Source: Pseudomonas violetae
GTDB lineage: Bacteria; Pseudomonadota; Gammaproteobacteria; Pseudomonadales; Pseudomonadaceae
Direction: 5' to 3'
Assembly: GCF_023072615.1 (NCBI RefSeq)
Contig: NZ_JAKNRW010000013.1
Coordinates: 59,142 to 123,141 of the forward strand
Length of the DNA: 64,000 nt
The position numbers and the translations under genes are program-made. Within the stretch, counting starts at the first letter, position 1; each line of letters begins with the position of its first letter. The notes beneath the pieces were generated by a model. The model did not search any database and had not been told where the DNA came from. It saw only the letters and a program-made list of their open reading frames with translations. This document shows positions 51,019 through 60,784 of this stretch, in pieces.

Positions 51019-54000
51019 ATGTTGATCCTGCGCGGCGCTCCTGCCCTTTCTGCCTTTCGCCACAGCAAACTCCTTGAGCAACTGAGCCAGAAAGTCCCGG
51101 CTGTCAGCGGCTTGTATGCTGAATTCGCTCACTTCGCCGAAGTCACCGGCGTCCTGACCGGCGACGAACAGCAGGTGCTCGCGCGCCTTCTGAAGTACGG
51201 CCCAAGTGTTCCAGTCCAGGAGCCGACCGGTCGTCTGTTCCTGGTGTTGCCACGTTTCGGCACCATCTCGCCCTGGTCCAGCAAAGCCAGCGATATTGCT
51301 CGCAACTGCGGCCTGAGCAAGATCCAGCGCCTTGAGCGCGGCATCGCCTTCTATGTTGGCGGCCAGTTCAGCGAAGCTGAGGCGCAGCTGATCTCGGACG
51401 CCTTGCACGACCGCATGACCCAGATCGTCCTGGCCAACCTGGAGCAGGCCGCAGGCCTGTTCAGCCACGCCGAACCCAAGCCCCTGACCGCGATCGACGT
51501 GTTGGGCGGTGGCCGCGCCGCGCTGGAAAAAGCTAATACCGAGCTGGGCCTGGCCCTGGCCGAAGACGAGATCGACTATCTGGTCAACGCCTTCGTCGGC
51601 TTGAAGCGCAACCCCCACGACATCGAACTGATGATGTTCGCCCAGGCGAACTCCGAGCACTGCCGTCACAAGATCTTCAACGCCAGTTGGGACATCGACG
51701 GCCAGAGCCAGGAAAAAAGCCTGTTCGGCATGATCAAGAACACCTACGTGATGCACAGCGAAGGCGTTCTGTCGGCTTATAAGGACAACGCTTCGGTGAT
51801 CGTCGGCAACGTTGCCGGCCGTTTCTTCCCGGACCCTGAAACCCGCCAGTACGGCGCGGTGCAGGAGCCGGTGCACATCCTGATGAAAGTCGAGACCCAC
51901 AACCACCCGACCGCGATTGCCCCGTTCCCGGGCGCGTCCACCGGTTCCGGTGGCGAGATTCGCGACGAAGGCGCAACCGGTCGTGGCGCCAAGCCAAAGG
52001 CCGGCCTGACCGGTTTCACCGTCTCCAACCTGCAGATCCCGGGCTTCGAACAGCCGTGGGAAGTGCCGTACGGTAAGCCCGAGCGCATCGTTACCGCGCT
52101 GGACATCATGATCGAAGGCCCACTGGGTGGTGCCGCGTTCAACAACGAATTTGGCCGTCCAGCCCTGACCGGTTATTTCCGTACCTTCGAACAATCGATC
52201 ACCACCCCCCGTGGCGACGAAGTTCGTGGCTACCACAAGCCGATCATGCTGGCCGGCGGCATGGGTAATATCCGTGCCGAACACGTGCAGAAAGCCGAGA
52301 TCACCGTTGGCTCCAAGCTGATCGTGCTCGGCGGCCCGGCGATGCTGATTGGCCTGGGCGGCGGCGCCGCTTCCTCCATGGCCACCGGCACCAGCTCGGC
52401 GGACCTGGATTTCGCTTCGGTACAGCGCGAAAACCCGGAAATGGAACGTCGCTGCCAGGAAGTTATCGACCGTTGCTGGCAACTGGGTGATAAAAACCCG
52501 ATCAGCTTCATCCATGACGTCGGCGCGGGCGGTCTGTCCAACGCCTTCCCGGAACTGGTCAACGATGGCAACCGTGGCGGTCGCTTTGAACTGCGCAACA
52601 TTCCAAACGACGAGCCGGGCATGGCCCCGCACGAAATCTGGAGTAACGAATCCCAGGAACGCTACGTTCTGGCCGTTGGCCCGGCTGACTTCGAACGCTT
52701 CCAGGCGATCTGCGAACGCGAGCGTTGCCCGTTTGCAGTCGTCGGCGAAGCCACTGCCGAGCCGCAACTGACGGTCACCGACAGCCACTTCGGCAATAGC
52801 CCGGTGGACATGCCACTGGAAGTGCTGCTGGGCAAAGCCCCGCGCATGCACCGTTCGGCCGTTCGTGAAAACGAACTGGGCGACGATTTCGATCCGTCGA
52901 CCCTCGAGATTGCAGACTGCGTCGAACGCGTTCTGCATCACCCGGCCGTGGCGAGCAAAAGCTTCCTGATCACCATCGGCGACCGCACCATCACCGGCCT
53001 CGTGGCTCGTGATCAAATGGTTGGCCCGTGGCAGGTTCCAGTGGCCGACGTTGCCGTCACCGCCACCAGCTTCGACGTCTACACCGGTGAAGCCATGGCC
53101 ATGGGCGAGCGTACTCCGCTGGCTCTGCTGGACGCTCCGGCGTCGGGTCGCATGGCCATTGGTGAAACCCTGACCAACATCGCGGCTTCGCGCATCAACA
53201 AGATCTCCGACATCAAGTTGTCGGCGAACTGGATGTCCGCTGCCGGTCACCCGGGTGAAGACGCTCGTCTGTACGACACCGTGAAAGCGGTTGGCATGGA
53301 ATTGTGCCCGGACCTGGGTATCACCATCCCGGTGGGCAAGGACTCCATGTCCATGGCCACGCGCTGGAACGAAAACGGCGAAGACAAGACCGTCACCTCG
53401 CCGATGTCCCTGATCGTGACCGGTTTCGCGCCAGTGGCTGACATCCGTCAGACCCTGACCCCGGAACTGCGTATGGACAAGGGCACCACCGATCTGATCC
53501 TGGTCGACCTGGGCCGTGGCCAGAACCGCATGGGCGCCTCGATCCTGGCCCAGGTTCACGGCAAGCTCGGTTCGCAAGCGCCGGACGTCGATGATGCCGA
53601 AGACCTCAAAGCCTTCTTCGCCGTGATCCAGGGCCTCAACGCCGACGGTCACCTGCTGGCTTACCACGACCGTTCCGACGGCGGTCTGCTGACCAGCGTG
53701 GTGGAAATGGCCTTTGCCGGTCACTGCGGCCTGAGCCTGAACCTCGATGGTCTGGCAGAGACTTCCGCCGACATCGCCGCGATCCTGTTCAACGAAGAAC
53801 TGGGCGCCGTGATCCAGGTTCGCCAGGACGCGACTCCAGATATCCTCGCGCAATTCAGTGCTGCCGGTCTGGGCGAGTGCGTGTCGGTGATTGGTCAGCC
53901 GATGAACAACGGCCAGATCAACATCACCTTCAACGGCGAAACCGTGTTCGAAGGCCAGCGTCGTCTGCTGCAGCGTACATGGGCTGAAACCAGCTACCAG

Positions 54001-54915
54001 ATCCAGCGTCTGCGTGACAACGCCGACTGCGCCGAGCAAGAGTTCGACGTGCTGCTGGAAGAAGACAACCCAGGCCTGAGCGTCAAGCTGAGCTACGACG
54101 TCAATCAGGACGTCGCTGCGCCTTACATCAAGAAAGGCATCCGCCCACAGGTTGCCGTACTGCGTGAGCAGGGTGTCAACGGTCAGGTGGAAATGGCCGC
54201 AGCGTTTGATCGCGCTGGTTTCAACGCAATCGACGTGCACATGAGCGACATCCTGGCCGGTCGTGTCGACCTGAACGAGTTCAAAGGCCTAGTGGCGTGC
54301 GGTGGTTTCTCCTACGGCGACGTACTGGGGGCCGGTGAAGGCTGGGCCAAGTCCGCGCTGTTCAACAGCCGTGCTCGCGATGCGTTCCAGGGTTTCTTCG
54401 AACGTAACGACAGCTTCACCCTTGGCGTGTGCAATGGTTGCCAGATGATGTCCAACCTGCACGAGCTGATCCCGGGCAGCGAGTTCTGGCCGCACTTCGT
54501 GCGTAACCGTTCCGAACAGTTCGAAGCGCGCGTGGCGATGGTTCAGGTCCAGGAGTCGAACTCGATCTTCCTGCAAGGCATGGCCGGTTCGCGCATGCCG
54601 ATCGCTATCGCCCACGGCGAAGGCCATGCCGAGTTCGCCAGCGAAGAAGCGTTGCTGGAAGCTGATCTGTCCGGTTGTGTGGCGATGCGTTTCGTCGACA
54701 ACCACGGCAAGGTCACCGAGAAGTATCCGGCCAACCCGAACGGTTCGCCGCGCGGGATCACCGGGCTGACCAGCCGTGACGGTCGCGTGACCATCATGAT
54801 GCCGCACCCTGAGCGTGTATTCCGCGCCGTGCAGAACTCGTGGCGGTCGGAAGACTGGAACGAAGACGCACCGTGGATGCGCATGTTCCGCAACGCGCGC
54901 GTGTGGGTGAACTAA
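51019..54915 (+). CDS. purL: Phosphoribosylformylglycinamidine synthase
   Basis: This 1298-aa enzyme catalyses the fourth step of purine synthesis, making FGAM from FGAR, ATP and glutamine. The N-terminal PurS-like and linker domains precede the synthase halves ([35 protein letters not shown]). The C-terminal glutamine amidotransferase has nucleophile C1138 in [10 protein letters not shown] and a catalytic His in [11 protein letters not shown]. The length fits the large proteobacterial PurL. It is followed five bases on by a small NIF3-like gene. Confidence 0.98.
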   Translation: MLILRGAPALSAFRHSKLLEQLSQKVPAVSGLYAEFAHFAEVTGVLTGDEQQVLARLLKYGPSVPVQEPTGRLFLVLPRFGTISPWSSKASDIARNCGLSKIQRLERGIAFYVGGQFSEAEAQLISDALHDRMTQIVLANLEQAAGLFSHAEPKPLTAIDVLGGGRAALEKANTELGLALAEDEIDYLVNAFVGLKRNPHDIELMMFAQANSEHCRHKIFNASWDIDGQSQEKSLFGMIKNTYVMHSEGVLSAYKDNASVIVGNVAGRFFPDPETRQYGAVQEPVHILMKVETHNHPTAIAPFPGASTGSGGEIRDEGATGRGAKPKAGLTGFTVSNLQIPGFEQPWEVPYGKPERIVTALDIMIEGPLGGAAFNNEFGRPALTGYFRTFEQSITTPRGDEVRGYHKPIMLAGGMGNIRAEHVQKAEITVGSKLIVLGGPAMLIGLGGGAASSMATGTSSADLDFASVQRENPEMERRCQEVIDRCWQLGDKNPISFIHDVGAGGLSNAFPELVNDGNRGGRFELRNIPNDEPGMAPHEIWSNESQERYVLAVGPADFERFQAICERERCPFAVVGEATAEPQLTVTDSHFGNSPVDMPLEVLLGKAPRMHRSAVRENELGDDFDPSTLEIADCVERVLHHPAVASKSFLITIGDRTITGLVARDQMVGPWQVPVADVAVTATSFDVYTGEAMAMGERTPLALLDAPASGRMAIGETLTNIAASRINKISDIKLSANWMSAAGHPGEDARLYDTVKAVGMELCPDLGITIPVGKDSMSMATRWNENGEDKTVTSPMSLIVTGFAPVADIRQTLTPELRMDKGTTDLILVDLGRGQNRMGASILAQVHGKLGSQAPDVDDAEDLKAFFAVIQGLNADGHLLAYHDRSDGGLLTSVVEMAFAGHCGLSLNLDGLAETSADIAAILFNEELGAVIQVRQDATPDILAQFSAAGLGECVSVIGQPMNNGQINITFNGETVFEGQRRLLQRTWAETSYQIQRLRDNADCAEQEFDVLLEEDNPGLSVKLSYDVNQDVAAPYIKKGIRPQVAVLREQGVNGQVEMAAAFDRAGFNAIDVHMSDILAGRVDLNEFKGLVACGGFSYGDVLGAGEGWAKSALFNSRARDAFQGFFERNDSFTLGVCNGCQMMSNLHELIPGSEFWPHFVRNRSEQFEARVAMVQVQESNSIFLQGMAGSRMPIAIAHGEGHAEFASEEALLEADLSGCVAMRFVDNHGKVTEKYPANPNGSPRGITGLTSRDGRVTIMMPHPERVFRAVQNSWRSEDWNEDAPWMRMFRNARVWVN

Positions 54916-54920
54916 GCCTC

Positions 54921-55232
54921 ATGTTCAAGCTCGCTTTTTTCGTTCCGGCCAGCCACGTTGATGGGGTCAAGAGTGCTGTGTTCGCTGCCGGTGGCGGTCG
55001 AGTCGGTGCCTATGATCACTGTTCGTGGCAGGTCCTGGGCCTCGGCCAGTTTCGCCCGCTGGACGGCAGTCAGCCGTTCATTGGCGAGGCTGGCGAGGTC
55101 GAGCAGGTGGAGGAGTGGAAGGTCGAGCTGGTCGTGGCGGATGAGCTGATCGTGGCCGTGGTGGCCGCGTTGAAACTCAGTCACCCGTACGAGACACCGG
55201 CTTACGAGGTGTGGCGGCTGGAGGATTATTGA
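54921..55232 (+). CDS. NIF3/YqfO C-terminal-like protein
   Basis: A 103-aa protein resembling the insertion domain of NIF3/YqfO proteins as a stand-alone unit: FKLAFFVPASHVDGVKSAVF, GGGRVGAYDHCSWQVLGLGQ, then HPYETPAYEVWRL at the end. It is five bases after purL and shares its transcript. The function is not established. Confidence 0.85.
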   Translation: MFKLAFFVPASHVDGVKSAVFAAGGGRVGAYDHCSWQVLGLGQFRPLDGSQPFIGEAGEVEQVEEWKVELVVADELIVAVVAALKLSHPYETPAYEVWRLEDY

Positions 55233-55252
55233 TCTCTGGCTGCTGAGACAGG

Positions 55253-55288
55253 AAACCCGCTGGGCCAGTTTGGTCGGTGGGTTTTTTG
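55253..55288 (+). terminator. Probable terminator of purL and the NIF3-like gene
   Basis: AAACCCGCTGGGCCA can pair imperfectly with TGGTCGGTGGGTTT and ends in a T6 run. Confidence 0.7.
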
Positions 55289-55446
55289 TTGTCTGTAATC
55301 AAGAGGCTGACACCGGTTTCGGAGCGTTCCTACAGGTTTTTAGGGTTGTCCCTCGGAGCCCGTATCTCTAGTTTCTCGGGTTGGAGCATCTGAGTGACTG
55401 ACGCCATGGAACCCGAACAAAAATCCTTCACTCAGCCATTGCGGAG

Positions 55447-55465
55447 TGTGATGTATCGCATCACA
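55447..55465. promoter_or_regulatory. Candidate HigA operator
   Basis: TGTGATG-TATCG-CATCACA is a perfect dyad ending eight bases before the toxin ATG. Type II antitoxins commonly repress their own operon from such a site. No Shine-Dalgarno sequence precedes the ATG (AATCCTCCC). Confidence 0.65.
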
Positions 55466-55473
55466 ATCCTCCC

Positions 55474-55752
55474 ATGATTGTTAGCTGGAAACATAAAGGC
55501 CTCAAGGCGTTTTATGAGACTGGTTCAACCAAAGGCATCAATGCGAATCATGCAAAGCGCTTGCGTCGACTGCTCCTCATCCTGGACAACGCCCGTCACT
55601 CAAGTGAACTGGACCTTCCAGGTTGGCGGTTTCATAGCCTGAAAGGAGATCTGACTGACTATTGGTCCGTCAGCATAAGTGGCAACTGGCGCATCATTTT
55701 TCGCATGTTCGACGACCACGTCGAGCTGGTTGATTATCTTGACTACCACTGA
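55474..55752 (+). CDS. higB: HigB-type toxin (RelE superfamily)
   Basis: A 92-aa protein with the RelE/HigB fold: MIVSWKHKGLKAFYETGSTK at the start, basic helix HAKRLRRLLLILDNAR, LPGWRFHSLKGDLTDYWSVS, and NWRIIFRMFDDHVELVDYLD at the end. HigB toxins cut mRNA on the ribosome. The toxin comes before the antitoxin, the order typical of higBA. It lies between core genes and the type VI module and may help keep that region in place. Confidence 0.9.
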   Translation: MIVSWKHKGLKAFYETGSTKGINANHAKRLRRLLLILDNARHSSELDLPGWRFHSLKGDLTDYWSVSISGNWRIIFRMFDDHVELVDYLDYH

Positions 55753-55766
55753 GCAGAGGCACCTGA

Positions 55767-56054
55767 ATGGGTATGCACAATCCTCCTCATCCCGGCGAAA
55801 TCTTGCTTGAGGACGTGGTTCCCGGCTTGGGAATCACCATCACTGAAATGGCTCGACGTCTCGGCTATGCCCGGGAAACTTTTTCCAGAATATTGCACGG
55901 CCACGCGCCGATCAGTCCCGATCTGGCCGTGCGTTTGGAGCGAGCCGGCATCAGCAAGGCCCAAACCTGGCTGTCGATGCAGATCAGCTACGATTTGTGG
56001 CAGGCGGAAAACCGCGAGCAGCCGGTGATCGAGCGGTTTGCTCGCGTCGACTGA
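55767..56054 (+). CDS. higA: HigA-type antitoxin
   Basis: A 95-aa protein with an XRE-type helix-turn-helix: [20 protein letters not shown], then [20 protein letters not shown] and [20 protein letters not shown], the VapI/HigA pattern. It binds and neutralises HigB and probably represses the dyad at 55447. It is 14 bp after the toxin gene. Confidence 0.92.
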   Translation: MGMHNPPHPGEILLEDVVPGLGITITEMARRLGYARETFSRILHGHAPISPDLAVRLERAGISKAQTWLSMQISYDLWQAENREQPVIERFARVD

Positions 56055-56201
56055 GCCTCCATTATTTCCCTTTTCCCCATGTAAAAAAGGAAGCGTCCTA
56101 CATACGGCTTGTTTCGATTAGCGTCCTAATTTGTGTGCTTGTATTTCCAGCGAAATGCAACAACCCGAGCACCCAAAAACCAGGTCGCAGGAAACTTGTT
56201 A

Positions 56202-58757
56202 ATGGAACTAACAAAAATATTGTCGCCGCAGACTCGCCGTCTGATCAAGTTCACATCGGCCACTGACGGCGCGCAGGAATTGCTGTTGGAGCGCTATTCG
56301 GGCAGTGAAGGATTGTCCACGCTGTTCGGGTTCGAGTTGGCGCTGATCAGTCAGGATGCGCACCTTCCGCTCAAGACCCTGATCGGTCAGCCCGCCTTGC
56401 TGGACATCGAACTGGCGTGCGGTGGCGCTCGTTACATTCATGGCTATATCAGTCGTTTCAGCCTGCAATACAGTGACGGGGGGCTGGCGCATTATTCCGC
56501 AACATTGAGCCCCTGGTTGTGGATGCTCTCGCGGCGATTTGATTCGCGGATATTTCAAGAGCAAACGATCGAGGACGTCATCCGCCAGGTTTTTGCGGCT
56601 TATGGCGCGCTGGCCAACTTTACGTTTCGCCTGCAGCACCCGCTCAAACCCCACAGCTACATCACTCAATACCGCGAGAGTGATGAGGTTTTCGTCCTGC
56701 GCCTGATAGAGCGTGAGGGTTGGTTCTTCTACTTCGATCACTCGATGGATGGGCATCTGTTGGTCATCACCGACCAGTCCCGTCACCTGGAGGCGCTCGA
56801 GCAGCAACCGCAGATTCGTTACCACAGCGCTTCGGTCACCGAGACCGCCGACTCGATTACTCAATGGAGCAGCAACCGCATCCTGCAGTCTGGCTGCATG
56901 GCCATCCAGACATTTGACTACCGGCAGCCGCGCAACCCACTGCCGGTCAGCATGCCCAGCCTCAACGAACAGGGTGAGGTCCCGGCCTATGAAATCTACG
57001 ATTTTCCCGGTCACTACAGTCACCCGTTACCCGAGGATGGCGAGACCCTGGTCCGGCATCGACTCGAAGCACTGGAAGTGCAAGCCAAAACGTTTCACGG
57101 GGCCAGCAACTGTCGAGCCATGCTGCCCGGTTACTCCTTTGAACTGACCGGGCACTTCGACCACGAGGATGATCCTGCGGTTGATCGACAGTTCCTGTTG
57201 CTGATGGTCGAGCACAGTGGCAGCAACAATTACTTGTCGCAGCAACCGGCGCAGTACCTCAATCGCTTCGTCTGCATTCGCCACAAGATCGCTTATCGCG
57301 CGCCAATCACCATTCCCCGCCCAACGATTCCTGGCCCCCTCACCGCCATCGTGACGGGCCCCGAAGGAGAGGAAGTCTTCACCGATGAGCTGGCACGGGT
57401 GCAGGTGCGTTTCCATTGGCAACGCAGCCAGGACCCGGCGCAATGCACCACCTGGCTAAGGGTCGCCATGCCCAGTGCCGGTGCCGGGTTTGGCCATCAG
57501 TTTTTGCCGCGCATCGGCCAGGAAGTGCTGGTGACCTTCCTGGGCGGTGACATTGACCGGCCCCTGGTGACCTCGGTGCTGTACAACGCCGATCATCGAC
57601 CCCCGCGCTTCAGTAACGCCATGGGTTTGCCGGGCAATCGAACACTCTCCGGCATCCAGACCCAGGAACACAAGGGCAACGGCTACAACGAGCTGCTGTT
57701 TGACGACACCCCCGGTGCGTTGCGCGCCCGCGTGGGCACGACCCACCACGCCACTGCGCTAAACCTTGGCAAACTCACCACGCCCAGAACCGATGGGCGA
57801 GCCCAGGCCCGTGGCAATGGTGCCGAGCTTCGTACGGACGCCGCCATTGCCCTGCGGGCGGCCCAAGGCATGTTGTTGACCACCTACGCTCGCCACGATG
57901 CGCAGGGCTCGCAGCTCGACCGCGAGGAACTGCTGAAGCTGCTGGCTGAGTGTGGCGAGTTGTTCCAATCGCTGGGCCAGACCGCCGCAGCCCGTGGCAG
58001 CCAGCAGATTGATCGCCAGGGCATCGAAGCAGTGCGCCAGTCGTTGGATAAATGGCCTGCACCCGACAGCAACAGCGCGGGCGATGCCGTGTTGGCGCTG
58101 GCCGCCAAAGCGGGCATCACCAGCGCCACCCCTCGGTCCCAAGTGCACTACGCCGGTGAAAACCACGACACCACGGCCCAGGATCACCTGCAGTTGACCA
58201 GTGGCGCGGCTATGCACCTGAACGCGGGAAAAGGCATCAGCGCCTTTGCCCAGGATGCCGGCATCAGTGCCATCGCCAACCGCGGCAAGGTGCTCGTCCA
58301 GGCCCAGGAGGATGACATCACGCTCAACGCGCACAAGAACCTGCAGCTGTCGGCCACCCAAGGCGAAGTGGTCATCTGCGCGCCGACCATCCGCCTGGTA
58401 GCCGATGACGGCAGCTACATCAGGATCGGTGGCGGCATCGAAATGGGTACGAACGACAAAGTCCTGGTGCATGCCAGTGACCACGACTGGCTCGGCCCGA
58501 AAACCGACAGCGTTTCCATCCCGTCCTTCACCCGTGATCCGGCAGCGCAACGCCTGGCGTTTCACTTCCCGGGTCACGCTGGCAACAGCTCGCTAATGGC
58601 GGCTGACCACGCGTACCAGATCGAAGTGGGGGATGGCAGCGTGGTGCAGGGGCTGACGGATGCAGTGGGTTTGACCGAGCGGGTAGAGCGGGAGGTGATG
58701 CATCGCGGCAAGGTGAAGGCAACTCGTAAAACCGACGCCGGTGGAGAGAGCAAATGA
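56202..58757 (+). CDS. Type VI secretion spike protein VgrG
   Basis: This 851-aa protein forms the trimeric tip of the T6SS needle. The N-terminal gp27-like part starts SATDGAQELLLERYSGSEGL and includes FVLRLIEREGWFFYFDHS. The gp5-type OB fold lies near residues 380-470 (VQVRFHW, WLRVAMPSAGAGFGHQFLPR, IGQEVLVTFLGGDIDRPLVT). A DUF2345-like beta helix follows (VQAQEDDITLNAHKNLQLSA). No enzyme domain is seen at the C-terminus, so cargo is probably carried non-covalently. The ATG at 56202 follows AGGAAACTTGTTA. The frame is open 23 codons upstream. Its stop overlaps the effector start. Confidence 0.95.
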   Translation: MELTKILSPQTRRLIKFTSATDGAQELLLERYSGSEGLSTLFGFELALISQDAHLPLKTLIGQPALLDIELACGGARYIHGYISRFSLQYSDGGLAHYSATLSPWLWMLSRRFDSRIFQEQTIEDVIRQVFAAYGALANFTFRLQHPLKPHSYITQYRESDEVFVLRLIEREGWFFYFDHSMDGHLLVITDQSRHLEALEQQPQIRYHSASVTETADSITQWSSNRILQSGCMAIQTFDYRQPRNPLPVSMPSLNEQGEVPAYEIYDFPGHYSHPLPEDGETLVRHRLEALEVQAKTFHGASNCRAMLPGYSFELTGHFDHEDDPAVDRQFLLLMVEHSGSNNYLSQQPAQYLNRFVCIRHKIAYRAPITIPRPTIPGPLTAIVTGPEGEEVFTDELARVQVRFHWQRSQDPAQCTTWLRVAMPSAGAGFGHQFLPRIGQEVLVTFLGGDIDRPLVTSVLYNADHRPPRFSNAMGLPGNRTLSGIQTQEHKGNGYNELLFDDTPGALRARVGTTHHATALNLGKLTTPRTDGRAQARGNGAELRTDAAIALRAAQGMLLTTYARHDAQGSQLDREELLKLLAECGELFQSLGQTAAARGSQQIDRQGIEAVRQSLDKWPAPDSNSAGDAVLALAAKAGITSATPRSQVHYAGENHDTTAQDHLQLTSGAAMHLNAGKGISAFAQDAGISAIANRGKVLVQAQEDDITLNAHKNLQLSATQGEVVICAPTIRLVADDGSYIRIGGGIEMGTNDKVLVHASDHDWLGPKTDSVSIPSFTRDPAAQRLAFHFPGHAGNSSLMAADHAYQIEVGDGSVVQGLTDAVGLTERVEREVMHRGKVKATRKTDAGGESK

Positions 58758-60784
58758 CCGACTCAAATGTTCACACGGTAGCGCAGGCTTCCTTTCGGTT
58801 GATCCTCAACTGCACCACCGAGCGCAAGTTGGAAGTGCCCGCAGATTTGCCTGGGGTGGTGATTTTCCTGCACGGGGTCAACGACCCGGGAGCGTCGTAC
58901 GAGTCGGTGGAAACGGGATTGTGTCAGGGGGTGAATGAGCGGCTGGATCGGCCGGATCTCAGGGCAGGGCGGTATGGGGCTGATTACAGTCAAGCGCAAG
59001 CTTTACCGCGCGAGCAGCTCGAAGATGAGCACAGAACCGTGCTGGATGATCCCGATACCTACCTCTACCAGCGCGACACCACGAACCCCAGGACGCGTAG
59101 TTTGATGATCCCGTTTTACTGGGGATACCGGGCCGAGCCAGCGGAAATCAAGCGGGACGAAAGGGGTGATCCGGCCAGGCTTCGAAATCAGTTTCAGGAC
59201 AAATTTCATAACCGCCTGGACCGTCACTTCGCCAAGGGCGGTGGTTTTTTCGCCAATGCCACCAATAATTTGCGGGAGATGTACGCGACTGGGTTCGCCG
59301 CCCAGGTGCGCCATTTGGCGCAACTGGGACTGCCCAACTCCCAGTACATGGGCAAGGGGCCGCATCGTCGATACTTTGTGTTGGCGGCGACCCGTCTGGC
59401 CATGCTGGTCAGTGAAATTCGCCGCGTCTCTCCCAATGAAACCATCACCATCATGGGCCACAGCCAGGGCACGCTGATCACCTTGCTCGCGCAAGCCATG
59501 CTGGTGGATCGGGGAGAGCGCTGCGCTGACTGCACAATCATGGTGGACTCGCCTTACTCAGTGTTGCCGGGCGCCACGCCAAAAAATTCAAACACCCTTC
59601 AAGTGCTGATCGATATCGTGCAACAGATCACCCAGGCACCTCACGCACAACCGTCCCTTGATGCCTTGCGCTGTGGCGTGCGGGGATACGGTGGCCGCTC
59701 TGGTCCGCGTTGGTCCCCTGAGCAGGGCCAGCGTTTAGGTGCCGACGGTAAAACCGTGGTATTTCCCGAGCGCGACAATCGCGGCAAGGTCTATCTGTAT
59801 TTCTGCCCGGACGACACCACTGTTGCCCTGGATGACGTGCAAGGCATCGGCACATACGGCGTGCCCGACGAGTTACCCGATGGCGCGCCGGCCATGAATG
59901 CCTTGCAGTCCCTGCGCTTCTACCAGCGCCTGTGGACCAAGCGCCTGCGAGACGACCAGCCGGTTATGGTCGGCAAAGCCGCGCAACAGGAATGCATGCG
60001 AGCCAAGGGCGAACCGCGCTATCCAGGCGGTTGGTCAGCCACAGCCGTTGCTACGCGTGCGCCGATCGAGGAAGGCCAGGAGCGCAACATCAATGCCGAG
60101 CAATTGCACCCACCTCACGCACCGCAGATGTTCGGTGGCGAAGCGCTAACCGGCTCCACTCACAAGTCCGGTATGGACCGTCCCGATGCCGTCTCGCAAA
60201 ACGCCGCCTTGGGCAATCCCAGCGCAGCGTTCAAATGGAAATTTGTGCAGAACCTGCCGGATCGGCTCGATGTGGAAGTCGTGCGCGAGCGTTGGAACAA
60301 GGGCAGGGAGCCCGACGACCAGACACAGGCCTTCCAACGAACCACAGTGTCCGGGATCGCGCTGCTCGGTACCCAGAATCACTACCGTTACGAACGCGAA
60401 GAAACGCCAAATGAAATTCGTGCGCGCATGGAAGTTGATACCAAGGAGTGGAGTGAAAACAGCTATCACTCGGCGGTGTTGCGCAGCCCGGAGAATCATC
60501 GTTGGGTGACTGCTATGGATATCGCGATCGGGCAGGCGAAGTGTCTGGATGATCCTGATATGCGGGAGGTGTTGGTGGCGATTGCGGATTGGAAGTTAGA
60601 TGAAGATAGATTTGATCAGGTTAGCGGCTTACGTGGTTGGTCTCGGCTTAGTGCTGAGGCGCAGTCTTTGGTAGATGCCAGTTACCGTTATTACGACAAG
60701 GGTGTGTTTCCCTCGGATGAATTGGTGTCGATGACACCTCCGATGTTGCTCCAGGTTCCTTCAGCAAATGGAGGTGCGGAATGA
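58754..60784 (+). CDS. tle3: Tle3-like T6SS phospholipase effector
   Basis: A 676-aa alpha/beta hydrolase. The oxyanion-type turn is VVIFLHGVNDPGASYE (H40-G41). The nucleophile is Ser237 in IMGHSQGTLITLL (GxSxG). A candidate acid and His appear in TIMVDSPYS and GTQNHYRYERE, but their roles are not proven. The length and pattern fit Tle3 (DUF3274) effectors, whose P. aeruginosa member PA0260 kills rivals in the periplasm. There is no signal peptide, as expected for T6SS delivery. It is coupled by ATGA to vgrG and to the downstream adaptor gene. Its last 80 codons are AT-richer than the rest. Confidence 0.88.
   Translation: MTDSNVHTVAQASFRLILNCTTERKLEVPADLPGVVIFLHGVNDPGASYESVETGLCQGVNERLDRPDLRAGRYGADYSQAQALPREQLEDEHRTVLDDPDTYLYQRDTTNPRTRSLMIPFYWGYRAEPAEIKRDERGDPARLRNQFQDKFHNRLDRHFAKGGGFFANATNNLREMYATGFAAQVRHLAQLGLPNSQYMGKGPHRRYFVLAATRLAMLVSEIRRVSPNETITIMGHSQGTLITLLAQAMLVDRGERCADCTIMVDSPYSVLPGATPKNSNTLQVLIDIVQQITQAPHAQPSLDALRCGVRGYGGRSGPRWSPEQGQRLGADGKTVVFPERDNRGKVYLYFCPDDTTVALDDVQGIGTYGVPDELPDGAPAMNALQSLRFYQRLWTKRLRDDQPVMVGKAAQQECMRAKGEPRYPGGWSATAVATRAPIEEGQERNINAEQLHPPHAPQMFGGEALTGSTHKSGMDRPDAVSQNAALGNPSAAFKWKFVQNLPDRLDVEVVRERWNKGREPDDQTQAFQRTTVSGIALLGTQNHYRYEREETPNEIRARMEVDTKEWSENSYHSAVLRSPENHRWVTAMDIAIGQAKCLDDPDMREVLVAIADWKLDEDRFDQVSGLRGWSRLSAEAQSLVDASYRYYDKGVFPSDELVSMTPPMLLQVPSANGGAE

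Noticed and set aside
50965..54240. 1091-codon open frame on the strand opposite purL
   Set aside because: It is a mirror of the strongly biased purL codons in GC-rich DNA, has no recognisable domain and no start context.
56092..56128. Direct repeat AGCGTCCTA (56092 and 56120) as an attachment site of the T6SS module
   Set aside because: Nine bases, 28 bp apart and both on the same side of the module; no matching copy was noticed at the right end and no integrase is present.
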